Assembly: GCA_913056495.1 (NCBI GenBank)
Contig: CAJXMO010000006.1
Span: 1 to 64,000 of the forward strand
Reading direction: 5' to 3'
Length of the DNA: 64,000 nt
DNA from: an uncultured Alteromonadaceae bacterium
GTDB lineage: Bacteria > Pseudomonadota > Gammaproteobacteria > Enterobacterales > Alteromonadaceae
Of the stretch, positions 8,100 to 17,707 are shown piece by piece. The notes under the pieces were generated by a model. The model was not told where the DNA came from. It searched no databases and saw nothing but the letters and a program-made list of their open reading frames with translations. The position numbers were made by a program, and so were the translations under genes. The first letter of the stretch is position 1. Every line of letters starts with the position of its first letter.

Positions 8100-8524
8100 G
8101 TTCGTCTCTTTAATTGAACAAAAATCACATCGCAGCTATACAACAAAACCTTATCCTTAATTAAAAAGCGTGCGGGTAGCAAATTCAGGATAATAAGCTT
8201 TTTATTTATTAAACAGTTTAAAATTAGGCGATCATTTATATTCTAACAACTCGGATGAGCGCCAGACGGGCTTTGAGATACTAGGAAAATGTTCAAAGCT
8301 AAAGTCAGTATAAGATTGAGCTAAGGAATAATATGCAGGTTAACAAAATTGCATGTTGGGATTATATCGCAAACATAAGAATGACTATCCGAATGGTTGA
8401 AGTAAAAATCAACCTATTTCAAACAGGATTTAACGACTATCCTTTCCATTGTCTTTCCAGCATTATTTGTCTTACTCATAACTTGATATGAGTAAGACAA
8501 ATAAATCCTGTTGGGTAATTAGAA
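8100..8524. other. intergenic stretch with a long perfect inverted repeat
   Basis: 425 bp, AT-rich. Apart from the 18-bp inverted repeat at 8463-8504 I see no coding frame or RNA signature. Confidence 0.5.
8463..8504. terminator. perfect 18-bp stem with 6-nt loop
   Basis: TTATTTGTCTTACTCATA (8463-8480), loop ACTTGA, then its exact reverse complement (8487-8504). It lies 21 bp beyond the stop of the tpm gene. The stem is AT-rich and has no poly-T tract on the tpm strand, so it is not a textbook intrinsic terminator. It could act as a transcript-stabilising hairpin, a weak terminator, or a protein site. Confidence 0.45.
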
Positions 8525-9172
8525 TTACGTGCGGCTGCAGTTAACTAATAACCAAACGGCCTCTTCAGCAGGACAATGCGGTCGAAGCCCATCTTCTACT
8601 TTCATTTGCGATAATAAAGTTAAATCATAATATGCCTGATAATGTTGTTTTACTTCATCATTTAATATGGAGAATGGTGGTCCGGACATCAGACTCTGAT
8701 CATACTGGTAACAGACTAACAATTGCTGTGCATTTTTAGTCACGTCTCTTAAATGGGCTGTATAATCTGAGCGTATTTCAGCCGGTAAAGCGACCAGTGC
8801 AGCCCTGTCGTACACCGCATCCACGGGCCCCAGGTTTTCAGCTGTTAAATCAAAAAAGTCACCGACAAAAAGATTTAATTTATCTGCACTATATAATTTA
8901 ATATTGCCGATCTGCTTAACGTCAGGCGTCAGTTCAAGTTCGGCAAAGAGTTCTTTAACCGCAAGCTCACTTAATTCACAACCAGATACTTCGCAGCCCT
9001 TAGCCAATAACCAGCCTATATCTTTTGTTTTGCCGCACAGCGGTAAAAATATACGTTGTCCGGTTCTCAGGTGAAGCCGTGTAAAATGCTTCACTAAATG
9101 CGGATTTGCTTCGCTTAAATGAAAGCCAATTTGCTTGGACTTCCATTTTTGATGCCAAAATTCATGTTCCAT
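8525..9172 (-). CDS. tpm: thiopurine S-methyltransferase
   Basis: 215 residues, the usual bacterial TPMT length (about 215-218). It begins with EFWHQKWKSKQIGFH, the conserved start of the family, followed by IFLPLCGKTKDIGWL (the SAM-binding GKxxD motif) near 40-54, and VDAVYDRAALVALP near 118. It transfers a methyl group from SAM to thiol-type substrates; in marine bacteria it is linked to selenium and tellurium methylation. It is 35 bp downstream of the GST gene in the same direction and probably cotranscribed with it. Confidence 0.93.
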   Translation of the reverse strand: MEHEFWHQKWKSKQIGFHLSEANPHLVKHFTRLHLRTGQRIFLPLCGKTKDIGWLLAKGCEVSGCELSELAVKELFAELELTPDVKQIGNIKLYSADKLNLFVGDFFDLTAENLGPVDAVYDRAALVALPAEIRSDYTAHLRDVTKNAQQLLVCYQYDQSLMSGPPFSILNDEVKQHYQAYYDLTLLSQMKVEDGLRPHCPAEEAVWLLVNCSRT

Positions 9173-9207
9173 TTTTTAACCTGTGAATAAAACCTGATGA
9201 AACTAAG

Positions 9208-9783
9208 CTATTCCGGCATAGTGGATTGAACGATAGCTCTGTCTCTGTGCTTATCAGCCGCGGCCAATAAATCCGTATATGGGCTTAGATCATATAAAGA
9301 ACGAAATTCAACCCAGTTCACCAATGACATTAACGCAATGGACGCATAACCCCATTCACTAAAGGCCCCCGCTTTTGCTTGATTATTCAGCCAAGTTAAA
9401 ACACTCGGAATGCGTTCTAGTTGTAGTTGAAAGATGAGTTTGTCGCTATCCAATTCAAAACCAGACTTTTTACCATAAAATAAAACAATCAATGAATCCG
9501 TTACAGCATCTACCGCACTAACTAAATTTAAATCATTAAATGAAGCTTGTGCTAAGTTGAATTTTTGCTGAAGGTATTGGGCTATTACATGCGAGTCGTA
9601 GAGCTTTTGGCCATTATCATCCAACATGGGCATTTTTTTAAGTGGATTCAGTTTTTCATATTCAGCCCGAGCTGCATCATTATACAAATCGACCAACTCT
9701 AACTGATAGTCCTGCCCTTCGAGCAACATTCTGATTCTTCGAACATAAGGTGAGGGTTTTGAACCATAAAGTTTTAATGACAT
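9208..9783 (-). CDS. glutathione S-transferase family protein
   Basis: 191 residues. The N-terminal thioredoxin-like domain (1-75) starts LKLYGSKPSPYVRRIRMLL, with the Ser-Pro-x-x-Arg active-site pattern, and has the cis-Pro glutathione site KKMPMLDDNGQKLYDSHVI near 48-66. The C-terminal helical domain spans about 85-185. It is probably a cytosolic detoxification enzyme. It resembles SspA-like GSTs only at the general fold level, so I do not assign a symbol. It is divergent from rdgB and upstream of tpm. Confidence 0.88.
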   Translation of the reverse strand: MSLKLYGSKPSPYVRRIRMLLEGQDYQLELVDLYNDAARAEYEKLNPLKKMPMLDDNGQKLYDSHVIAQYLQQKFNLAQASFNDLNLVSAVDAVTDSLIVLFYGKKSGFELDSDKLIFQLQLERIPSVLTWLNNQAKAGAFSEWGYASIALMSLVNWVEFRSLYDLSPYTDLLAAADKHRDRAIVQSTMPE

Positions 9784-9871
9784 AATCTTCCCTTTAATTA
9801 GCTTTAAAAATGACTTAAATAAATCTTATCAGTATACTTGGCATCATTTTTCGTAAATACAATATATAACC

Positions 9872-10468
9872 ATGCAAAAAATTGTGCTCGCAACCGGAAA
9901 TCAAGGCAAAGTCAAAGAACTGAATCAAATGTTAGCGCAAGTTGATATTCAAATCATTGCACAAACTGAATTGAATGTCAGTGAAGCTGATGAGACTGGC
10001 TTAACTTTTGTCGAAAATGCGATTTTAAAAGCCAGAAATGCCTGTGCACAAACAGGTTTACCGGCAATAGCAGATGACTCTGGATTAGAAGTTAATTACT
10101 TAAAAGGGGCGCCCGGCATTTATTCTTCCCGATATGCAGGCGAAAACGCCAGTGATCTGGATAACCTGAATAAGTTACTGGATGCCCTAAAGGATGTACC
10201 GGCAGCCCAACGAAGCGCCCGTTTTCAATCTGTACTTGTATTTATGCGTCATGAAAATGACCCTACCCCATTAATTTGTCAGGGCACTTGGCACGGCCGG
10301 ATAACCACAGATGCCAGTGGTAATAACGGATTTGGCTACGACCCTGTATTTTGGGTCGAAGAACAAAACTGTACTAGCGCAGACCTACCGCCTGAGACCA
10401 AAAACAGATTAAGTCACAGAGGTCAGGCGCTCGCACAGTTGCAACAACAATTGGATCAGCTGGTTTAA
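9872..10468 (+). CDS. rdgB: XTP/dITP pyrophosphatase (RdgB/HAM1 family)
   Basis: 198 residues, the expected length. It contains the nucleotide-binding start [13 protein letters not shown] (4-16), [12 protein letters not shown] (48-59), ADDSGLEV (68-75), [13 protein letters not shown] (about 149-161) and the terminal SHRGQAL motif, all diagnostic. It hydrolyses non-canonical purine nucleoside triphosphates (dITP, XTP) to monophosphates and so prevents their incorporation into DNA. It is the first gene of an operon with hemW (3-bp gap), an order common in gammaproteobacteria. Confidence 0.96.
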   Translation: MQKIVLATGNQGKVKELNQMLAQVDIQIIAQTELNVSEADETGLTFVENAILKARNACAQTGLPAIADDSGLEVNYLKGAPGIYSSRYAGENASDLDNLNKLLDALKDVPAAQRSARFQSVLVFMRHENDPTPLICQGTWHGRITTDASGNNGFGYDPVFWVEEQNCTSADLPPETKNRLSHRGQALAQLQQQLDQLV

Positions 10469-10471
10469 AAT

Positions 10472-11608
10472 ATGTGTTTACCACCGCTCAGTTTATATAT
10501 ACATATACCTTGGTGTGTTCAGAAATGTCCATACTGTGACTTTAATTCACATGCGGTTAAAAACCCAATACCGGAAGATGACTATATTCAATGTCTGCTG
10601 GACGATTTAAAAAATGATAGTCATTTAGCCCAGGGCCGCTCTGTGCAAAGCATTTTTTTCGGGGGCGGCACACCGAGTATATTTAGTGCATCAGGTATCG
10701 AAAAAATTCTGAGTGGCGTAAAACAAATTTTAACCCTTTCTGCTGATTGTGAAATTACACTTGAGGCCAATCCAGGTACCTTTGAAATTGAAAAATTTAA
10801 AGGCTTTAAACAAGCTGGCGTAAATCGTTTTTCAATTGGTGTTCAGAGTTTACAAAGTCAACAGCTCAATCTTTTAGGGCGGATCCACAACCCTGAAGAA
10901 GCTAAAACAGCCGCTAAAACCGCAGCTGAGATAGGTTTAAATTCATTTAATTTAGATTTAATGCATGGCCTACCCAATCAAACTGTCGAACAAGCGATGT
11001 CAGATCTGCAGCAAGTAATAGACTTGAATCCTCAGCACATATCCTGGTATCAGTTAACTATTGAAGAAAACACCCTCTTTGCATCAAAACCACCAATATT
11101 GCCACTGGATGATACGCTCTGGGAAATACAACAGCAGGGTCAGGCCTTATTAGCTAAACATGGTTATCATCAGTATGAAATCAGTGCTTATGCAAAAGCC
11201 GGGTACGAATCTGCACATAATTTAAATTACTGGCGTTTTGGTGATTACCTGGCAATAGGGTGCGGTGCTCATGGTAAAATTACCGCTTCGCAAGATAATT
11301 CGATTATGCGTTACGAAAAGATCAAACATCCGAAAGGCTATTTAGACTCTGCTCAGCCGTACACCTACAAATCACATCAGATTGATGCTGACGACATGCC
11401 ATTTGAATTTTTTATGAATCGCTTCAGGTTAAAAGAAAGCTGTCCTAAATCAGATTATCAGAACCTGACCGGCGTTTCGCCTGACCAGCTAAAACCATTA
11501 ATGGATAAAGCCGAATCTTTAGGCTTAATCAGCCAAACTGCCAGCAAATGGCAAGTTACACCTCATGGCCACAGATATCTGAATGACTTATTAGAGCTAT
11601 TTATATGA
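10472..11608 (+). CDS. hemW: radical SAM heme chaperone HemW
   Basis: 378 residues. The radical-SAM cluster motif with the HemN/HemW-type spacing is in IPWCVQKCPYCDFNSH (11-26: CxxxCxxCxF). Next come FFGGGTPSIF (about 64-73), ITLEANPGT, GVNRFSIGVQSL and the C-terminal HemN domain. HemW inserts heme into respiratory enzymes and was long misnamed coproporphyrinogen oxidase. The ATG is 3 bp after the rdgB stop, and its own stop overlaps the next start as ATGA, so the three genes are translationally linked. Confidence 0.95.
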   Translation: MCLPPLSLYIHIPWCVQKCPYCDFNSHAVKNPIPEDDYIQCLLDDLKNDSHLAQGRSVQSIFFGGGTPSIFSASGIEKILSGVKQILTLSADCEITLEANPGTFEIEKFKGFKQAGVNRFSIGVQSLQSQQLNLLGRIHNPEEAKTAAKTAAEIGLNSFNLDLMHGLPNQTVEQAMSDLQQVIDLNPQHISWYQLTIEENTLFASKPPILPLDDTLWEIQQQGQALLAKHGYHQYEISAYAKAGYESAHNLNYWRFGDYLAIGCGAHGKITASQDNSIMRYEKIKHPKGYLDSAQPYTYKSHQIDADDMPFEFFMNRFRLKESCPKSDYQNLTGVSPDQLKPLMDKAESLGLISQTASKWQVTPHGHRYLNDLLELFI

Positions 11609-12156
11609 TTAAAATTATCGGTTACCGCTTGATTTTACTAATGACTTTAGGCTTACTGGCTGCCTGCCAGTCAACACCTGAAAAACAAGCTTTTGATCGC
11701 GACACGGTTCAGGAGACACTGAGTTCATATCTTAAAACCTATGCATTCAGAGAAGACTTTGACTATTTTCTGAGCTTTTATGCTGGCAATGCCGTCCTTG
11801 AAGATGTGATCCGCGGGGAAGAGTTTGTCGGTATTGATGCGATAAAATCCCATTTAAACTGGCACGACCCGGAATTTTCACTGGGCATGTCCGCAAGCCA
11901 TTTAATTAGTGAACAAATCATTATAGATGGCAACCAAGCCGTTATTCAGGGATATTTTATGCCTTTTATTTATCAGGGCGTTAAACTCGGCCCCTGGCGA
12001 TTTACCACCCACCTTGAATTTAATGAAGATATGAAAATAACCCGACAAACTGATTGGGTTAACTACACGCCCAAAGTTATATTTAACAATAGTCCGAATG
12101 CGAATCTAAAAATTAATATTCCAGACTATTATTTTAACCGTAAAACAGAGCATTAA
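11605..12156 (+). CDS. lipoprotein with an NTF2/SnoaL-like domain
   Basis: 183 residues. The lipoprotein signal peptide ends in LLAAC (lipobox, Cys at 21). The mature part has the SnoaL/NTF2-like pattern: an N-terminal helix (VQETLSSYLKTYAFREDFDYF), FYAGNAVLEDVIRGEEFVGI, then antiparallel strands (QAVIQGYFMPFIYQG; WRFTTHLEFNED). It is probably tethered in the periplasm and binds a small ligand, or is a catalytically silent NTF2-fold protein. Its ATG overlaps the hemW stop. The function is unknown. Confidence 0.75.
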   Translation: MIKIIGYRLILLMTLGLLAACQSTPEKQAFDRDTVQETLSSYLKTYAFREDFDYFLSFYAGNAVLEDVIRGEEFVGIDAIKSHLNWHDPEFSLGMSASHLISEQIIIDGNQAVIQGYFMPFIYQGVKLGPWRFTTHLEFNEDMKITRQTDWVNYTPKVIFNNSPNANLKINIPDYYFNRKTEH

Positions 12157-12383
12157 TTATTGATATGCGCTTGATATTCGCGGTAAACCTTATAAAGCTG
12201 CACCACCAAGAGGATCACCAAACCTAACAATATAATCAGTATCTGTTGGGTTGTAGTCAGATCAGGAACGAGCAGTAACAAAGCAGCCGCAATAAAGATA
12301 GGCGTTAACAATACCAGCACCCAAGTAACGCGCCCATAAGTTTTTTCAGGTTTAGTATGCATAGCCAGGTTTTTATAATCCAT
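12153..12383 (-). CDS. small two-TM membrane protein
   Basis: About 76 residues from ATG 12383, preceded by AAAGGA at a good distance; a TTG six bases further upstream is less likely. Two hydrophobic helices (about 20-42, WVLVLLTPIFIAAALLLLV, and 48-66, ILIILLGLVILLVVQLY) are separated by a short TTTQQ turn. The tail is polar. It is convergent with the preceding lipoprotein gene, with a 4-bp overlap of stops. No family recognised. Confidence 0.65.
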   Translation of the reverse strand: MDYKNLAMHTKPEKTYGRVTWVLVLLTPIFIAAALLLLVPDLTTTQQILIILLGLVILLVVQLYKVYREYQAHINN

Positions 12384-12545
12384 TAGCAATCCTTTTTATT
12401 GTTTTAGACCCGATAAAACCACTATCAATTTATTATTAGCAATAAATTAGACATATTACCATTAAATTTTTGGCTTATTTTTATCAATGACAAAATAAAA
12501 AACCAACGCTTTAGTCCAGTTTGTTGTTAAACCTTATCAAACCAA

Positions 12546-13079
12546 TTAATCAGAAGTGGTTACTTTTCGTACCAGCCTGGATAGCGCGACTCTGGATTTC
12601 AGACTCTGATGATTACTGCCTTCAGTAAATTGAACAGCCCACACCTGATTGTCAGAATTTTCATTAAAAACTGGCGTCGAGCTCCAGTAAGGCTCATTTT
12701 TAGTTGTTGGAAATAAAGTTAGATTAATAGCTGGTTCAGCACATTGCCGTTCAATAATCGACATAAGCTCTTTAATATTAGGCAAACGCCAGTCACTATA
12801 GCCGGCCAAAGTGATAGTTTTAGCTTGCATCAGTGCATTTTGCCAGTTAAAGCTTTTGGCTGTGCCTTCGCACGCAGCACTACTTTCTGACCAGGTTTCA
12901 CCTAAATTACAGACAGACCACATTAACCCGGTCGCTGAATCAGTTATCACACCGCTCTCAGAATCCATGACAAAATTATCGGCATTTACAGTCGGCGCTA
13001 CAGTATCACTGCAAAAAGCCCAACCGTTAGCGGCATTGAACAATAAACATAATCCAGCGGCATAAGTTTTAAGTTTCAT
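12546..13079 (-). CDS. DUF1566 (Lcl C-terminal-like) secreted protein
   Basis: 177 residues with a Sec signal peptide (1-21, cut after GWA). The DUF1566 signature is complete: TGLMWSVC (about 51-58), NWQNALMQAKTITLAGYSDWRLPNIKEL and, at the end, RVALSRLVR. Six cysteines suggest periplasmic disulphides. The domain is a lectin-like/formylglycine-sulfatase-type fold of unknown activity, often found on surface proteins. It starts 14 bp after a larger DUF1566 lipoprotein and is probably cotranscribed with it. Confidence 0.82.
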   Translation of the reverse strand: MKLKTYAAGLCLLFNAANGWAFCSDTVAPTVNADNFVMDSESGVITDSATGLMWSVCNLGETWSESSAACEGTAKSFNWQNALMQAKTITLAGYSDWRLPNIKELMSIIERQCAEPAINLTLFPTTKNEPYWSSTPVFNENSDNQVWAVQFTEGSNHQSLKSRVALSRLVRKVTTSD

Positions 13080-13093
13080 CTAATTTTCCTTAG

Positions 13094-14905
13094 CTATCGC
13101 ACTAATAAAATCGCAGCAGCATTGCGCTTTTTATAGCTATATTCATTTCCGGTTGACAGATCAACCACCCAAGCTCTTGGTGTAACTGGGCTGTCCGGAT
13201 CGCTCACCCCAAATAAACTTGAAGACTGACTCCAGTACGGGATATTTGGATCAGCATTATTAATAGGCTGGGCATGATTAGGCCAAAGTTGTAAGTCGCT
13301 GCCACCCAATGCCATTTTATGAGTGGTTTGCGCATAATTTAAAATAGAAACCAGCTCTTTAACTGTAGGTAAACGCCAATCACTGCCAGCACATAAGTTT
13401 TGCGCGTTCACAGCATCAATATACGCTTGTGTATTACAGAGTGCTAAATTTGAATCGGTAAAACAACTGGCCGGATACTCCGCATTTGCTGGAGAACTTT
13501 GTACCCCTTCATCTCCGCCATTATTATCGCCCGGCTGATACCAGGTAAATGTGTGAGTGTGCGAGCGAAACCCGGAATCCGTTTTAATTTCCCAAATCAA
13601 CCCGGTTACGTTGTCACGAACACAGGTTGCCACCTCATCATCAAAAATTTCCTCACCGGCATCATTTAGCAAAGTAAAATCAAACCCTGCTTCACCCTCG
13701 CCTGTTTTATCTAAGCTGAATGAAGCATTGGCCGGATCTCGGCCGAATTCGGCATCTTGCCTTGGGAAGTTGCTGATTGGACAGGTCAGGTTATTACTCA
13801 GTGCATTCGCACAATTGACGATCCCGGTATCATTAATGCCGTCAAAAGCAGAAATCGGTAGCACAGTAACTGTCACAAAATCTGAACTGCGACGGTTAGA
13901 TGAGAGATTTTCAGCAGTGAACTGAAGTTCAAAACTGCTTGCCTGAGATACGTCCGGCGCTTCAAATTCAAGTGTGGTTTTATCCGTACCGGTCAAATCC
14001 AGAATAAACGCGCCTCCTGTCTGGGTCCACTTAAACCGATTTGTGGTGCCGTTACTCACTGAGCCGGTTAAATTAACCTGCTGACCCTGATAAACGACCT
14101 GATTCTGGCCCGCATTAACCACTGGAGCTGATTGCGCAGCTGGTAAAATATCCACTTCAATTGATTTTCGGCTGATACCAGCAAGCGTATCTTCAACGAC
14201 CAGAGTGAAACTTAAAGTAGCCAGACTGGAACTCGAATTGACTAACTGTCCGTCAGCTATGAGGGCCAGCGCCGGCGTTACCCCGGATGAAATAGGAAAA
14301 GTGGCAACAATACCGTCTGAAGGCAAGCCGGTGAGTGTCACGCCTGAAGTCTGTTCTACCTGTACCTGTGCAGTGTTAACCAACTCTCCATCTTCTGCAT
14401 CCAGCCAACTAGCTGTAAAAGAGAAACCTTTGCCGGAATCTATGACCTTATCTTCATCATCAATAGTAAAGTCAATTATCGGCAAGGTATTGTTACTTTC
14501 AATATTCAGGTACATTTGGTCAGTCCGGCTGGTACCATTTGCGTCAATCACCTTGAGTGTAATTAAGACTTGTTCAGCCGCCGTTTGTGTTTCGGGTATT
14601 GAAAAAGTAACGGTTTCTGTATCCGTTGCAGATAAAGACTCATTAAAAGCTGACGGCTGGGCACTCCAACTATAGGTAAATGGCGGGTTGACCCCTTTTA
14701 CAACCGCAGATAATTCAAATTCCGGGCTGCCAATCGGAATGCTTAAGTCATCGCCTAGGGATACTCGCAGCGAAGTATCCTCAGTATTGTCTGAGGTATC
14801 TTCACTTTCAAGTGAACCTGAGCAACCTACAATAAGTGTCATAAAAGTGACGATAAAACCAGTCCGAAGTGCACTCTTGGACTGCTGGAAATACGAGTTT
14901 GGCAT
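13094..14905 (-). CDS. lipoprotein with Ig/PKD-like repeats and C-terminal DUF1566
   Basis: 603 residues. Lipobox IVGC with Cys at 28. Residues 45-140, 140-255 and 260-350 form three PKD/Ig-like domains (YSWSAQPSAF; DAEDG; VNAGQNQVVYQGQQVNLTG). The last 220 residues are a DUF1566 domain, with CVRDNVTGLIWEIKTD, SDWRLPTVKELVSIL and a terminal RRN-like AAILLVR. It is likely surface- or periplasm-exposed, tethered by lipid. Together with the smaller DUF1566 gene downstream it forms a two-gene unit; one long multi-domain and one short copy suggests duplication. Function unknown. Confidence 0.82.
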   Translation of the reverse strand: MPNSYFQQSKSALRTGFIVTFMTLIVGCSGSLESEDTSDNTEDTSLRVSLGDDLSIPIGSPEFELSAVVKGVNPPFTYSWSAQPSAFNESLSATDTETVTFSIPETQTAAEQVLITLKVIDANGTSRTDQMYLNIESNNTLPIIDFTIDDEDKVIDSGKGFSFTASWLDAEDGELVNTAQVQVEQTSGVTLTGLPSDGIVATFPISSGVTPALALIADGQLVNSSSSLATLSFTLVVEDTLAGISRKSIEVDILPAAQSAPVVNAGQNQVVYQGQQVNLTGSVSNGTTNRFKWTQTGGAFILDLTGTDKTTLEFEAPDVSQASSFELQFTAENLSSNRRSSDFVTVTVLPISAFDGINDTGIVNCANALSNNLTCPISNFPRQDAEFGRDPANASFSLDKTGEGEAGFDFTLLNDAGEEIFDDEVATCVRDNVTGLIWEIKTDSGFRSHTHTFTWYQPGDNNGGDEGVQSSPANAEYPASCFTDSNLALCNTQAYIDAVNAQNLCAGSDWRLPTVKELVSILNYAQTTHKMALGGSDLQLWPNHAQPINNADPNIPYWSQSSSLFGVSDPDSPVTPRAWVVDLSTGNEYSYKKRNAAAILLVR

Positions 14906-15171
14906 AGTTAACCCTAAATTTCGTCAAAAAATTATCAGTTCAAACTGAAAACCTGCTTTGTTAAAGGCCTTATTTCAATTTCCATTCCAGTTTTTTGTCT
15001 TAGCTCAAAAATCATAAGAAAAGGTCGAAATATTTAATCGCACTCGGATGGAAAATTTGTTAGTCTCGGATAGCTAGAAAGCGTTTAGAGCAACTGTCAG
15101 CGACGGTTTGTCTGGAGGCTTTTTGGTTTACTGATTAAAATAACAATAAATACCCGGAACACCTACCCGTT

Positions 15172-17688
15172 ATGAGTCGATTAATAAAATTGCTGCTAGT
15201 CAATAGCAATCAAGATCAGACGCATGCATTGCTCAATCAGATTAATCAAACACAAGTGTTTGATGTGATTCATGTAAACAATGCGACAGATGCAATTAAA
15301 TACCTTCGCCAAAGTGCAATTGAAGTCATAGTATCAGACATTGACATCGACGGGTTCGACGGCTGGCGTCTATCTCGTATGGTTCGTTCCGGCATATTCA
15401 GATGTCCTGAAGATATTCCGATTATCATAGTTGCATCCACTTGGTGTGAACATATTGCCGAAACAACCGCGCGCGAATTTGGTATCAATTATATGTTACC
15501 TTTTAATGCAATTAGCGAACTGCCCCAAATATTAGCGGATGCAATGTCGAGCGATATTGTTCAAAGCAATAAAGTCAGCTTATTAACAATAGAAGATAAT
15601 CCGGAAATCCAGGAAATTGTTGAACGCATATTAAGACAAAGGTTTGATATAGAAATCGCCCAAACCGGCGAGCAGGGGTTGGCACTGTGGCGTGAGAAAA
15701 AGCATGACATCATTTTGCTGGATGTCATGTTACCCGGCATTTCGGGCGAATTTGTCCTAGAACAGATATTAGCAGAAAACCCAGCACAACCCGTTATTGT
15801 AATGACTGCCCATGGTTCAATTGAGCTCGCTGAAAAAATGATCATTCAGGGCGCTGCGGATTTTATCAGTAAACCTTTTCGCGCTGAGCAACTGAGAAAA
15901 GTCTGTGAGATAGCGTCGCGCCGCGAAGATTTTATGATTAGCAATCAGCAATTTGCCGACAAAGTCAATGAACTCAGACAGCGCGAAGAAGCCTACCGAG
16001 AAATTTCATATACACATCAACAACTGCTTAATAATTTAAGTACGGTTATTGTCGAATTAAACGAGCACGGTCAGATTCAGTTTTTAAATAAAGCCTGGCA
16101 GGCTTTAACCGGTTACAAAATAGGTGAGAGTAAAGACAAACATTTAAAAACCTTCTTATGGGATAAACTCGATGTAAGTCCCAATTCAACTCTTGCTAAA
16201 TTGGAGCAATTATTAAGCTTTCATATCGAACACAGTTCGCTCGAATTTAAATTAGAGCATAAAAATGGACACGAAGTTTGGGTTGAAGCCAGATTTAGTG
16301 CAATTCAGACGAAAGACAATAAGCTGATCATCACTGCGACTATGGATGATATTAGTAAACGTAAAGACGCTGAATTTAAGCTGGAGCATCTGGCACTCCA
16401 CGATCCATTGACAGGTTTACATAACCGTTATCATTTTGATAATGAACTCAATCGGTTAAGTCATGAATCAAAAAGTCAACAGGCGAATCATGCCCTGCTC
16501 TATATTGATTTAGACCATTTTAAAGTCATCAATGATTCTCAAGGCCACCACCAGGGTGATACTGTATTAAGAGAAGTATCCAAAGTCATCAAAAACCGAC
16601 TGCGCAAAAGTGATTTACTGTGCAGAATCGGCGGCGATGAATTTGCCGTTTTGCTAAATGACTCAAGTGCACTCGAGGCCTTTGAAGCAGCAGAGGCGAT
16701 TTGCAATGCTCTTAAACTCAGTCATTTTCAGTTTAATGAACAGGTTTATAAGATTAGCTGTAGTATTGGAGTGGCTTGCATTGACGGCAATGAAGCAGAC
16801 GGCCATGAGTATCTTAAACAGGCTGATATTGCACTTTATGTGGCTAAGCGCAGAGGCCGCGACCTGGTTCATATTTATTCTCAGGATGATCAGGACAGTG
16901 AAAAGCTTAGAGATACTATAGAGTGGATTCACCAACTGCAACAGGCGATAGCAAAAGATAACATTATCCTTCATTTTCAGCCAGTTATAGAAATAAAAAC
17001 AGGCAAGGTAGCTTATTTTGAAGCCTTGGTCAGGTTAATAATTGATGGCAAAATTATTTTTCCGGGTCACTTTATTCCATCATTAGAACGAGCGGAAGAT
17101 ATTAAACTGCTCGACCATCAGGTCATTGCAAAATCAATTAAAATGTTAGCCGACCATCCTGAATTAAAGCGCTTGGCAGTAAATTTATCGGCACATGCGT
17201 TTAGTGATGACAAGCTGACACCGTTAATTGAGCAAAAACTGGAGCAATATCAGGTTGATCCCAAACGCCTTATCTTTGAACTGACTGAAAGTGCTAGTTT
17301 AACTAATTTATCGGCAACACAGCGCATGATCAATAGATTAACCCAACTGGGCTGTGATTTCTCAATTGATGATTTTGGCACAGGCTTTAGTACATTCAGT
17401 TATTTAAAAGATCTACCGGCTCAAAGTGTAAAAATTGATGGCTCTTTTGTCAAAGATATGAAATCCGACCCAATTGATAAAGCTTTGGTAAAAGCAATTT
17501 ATGACATTGCCAAGTCGCTCGATAAAAAATCGGTTGCTGAATTTGTTGAAGATAAAGAAACTTTGCAGCTATTATCTGAGCTTGGTGTTGATTATGCACA
17601 GGGTTATTTTATTGCTCGTCCAGCGCCAATTGAACAAGCTTTAACCATTAAAACAAATCAATGGTTAAAGCCGTTCGAATTAGTTTAA
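15172..17688 (+). CDS. REC-REC-PAS-GGDEF-EAL cyclic-di-GMP signalling protein
   Basis: 838 residues, no membrane segment. REC1 (1-120) has the Asp region SDIDIDGFDGW, but the acidic pair is lost (LLVNSNQDQ) and the conserved Lys reads LPF, so it is a pseudo-receiver. REC2 (about 140-258) is intact: IEDNPE, LLDVMLPG, MTAHG, SKPF. PAS is about 280-395. GGDEF (about 410-570) has an intact IGGDEF near 486 preceded by an RKSD inhibitory site. EAL (about 590-830) is intact: FEALVRL, ELTES, DDFGTGFS, KIDGSFV. Both cyclase and phosphodiesterase activities look possible, switched through REC2 by an unlinked histidine kinase. It stands alone, convergent with the kinase/phosphatase gene. Confidence 0.93.
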   Translation: MSRLIKLLLVNSNQDQTHALLNQINQTQVFDVIHVNNATDAIKYLRQSAIEVIVSDIDIDGFDGWRLSRMVRSGIFRCPEDIPIIIVASTWCEHIAETTAREFGINYMLPFNAISELPQILADAMSSDIVQSNKVSLLTIEDNPEIQEIVERILRQRFDIEIAQTGEQGLALWREKKHDIILLDVMLPGISGEFVLEQILAENPAQPVIVMTAHGSIELAEKMIIQGAADFISKPFRAEQLRKVCEIASRREDFMISNQQFADKVNELRQREEAYREISYTHQQLLNNLSTVIVELNEHGQIQFLNKAWQALTGYKIGESKDKHLKTFLWDKLDVSPNSTLAKLEQLLSFHIEHSSLEFKLEHKNGHEVWVEARFSAIQTKDNKLIITATMDDISKRKDAEFKLEHLALHDPLTGLHNRYHFDNELNRLSHESKSQQANHALLYIDLDHFKVINDSQGHHQGDTVLREVSKVIKNRLRKSDLLCRIGGDEFAVLLNDSSALEAFEAAEAICNALKLSHFQFNEQVYKISCSIGVACIDGNEADGHEYLKQADIALYVAKRRGRDLVHIYSQDDQDSEKLRDTIEWIHQLQQAIAKDNIILHFQPVIEIKTGKVAYFEALVRLIIDGKIIFPGHFIPSLERAEDIKLLDHQVIAKSIKMLADHPELKRLAVNLSAHAFSDDKLTPLIEQKLEQYQVDPKRLIFELTESASLTNLSATQRMINRLTQLGCDFSIDDFGTGFSTFSYLKDLPAQSVKIDGSFVKDMKSDPIDKALVKAIYDIAKSLDKKSVAEFVEDKETLQLLSELGVDYAQGYFIARPAPIEQALTIKTNQWLKPFELV

Positions 17689-17707
17689 ATCTAATTCATC
17701 GAAAAGC

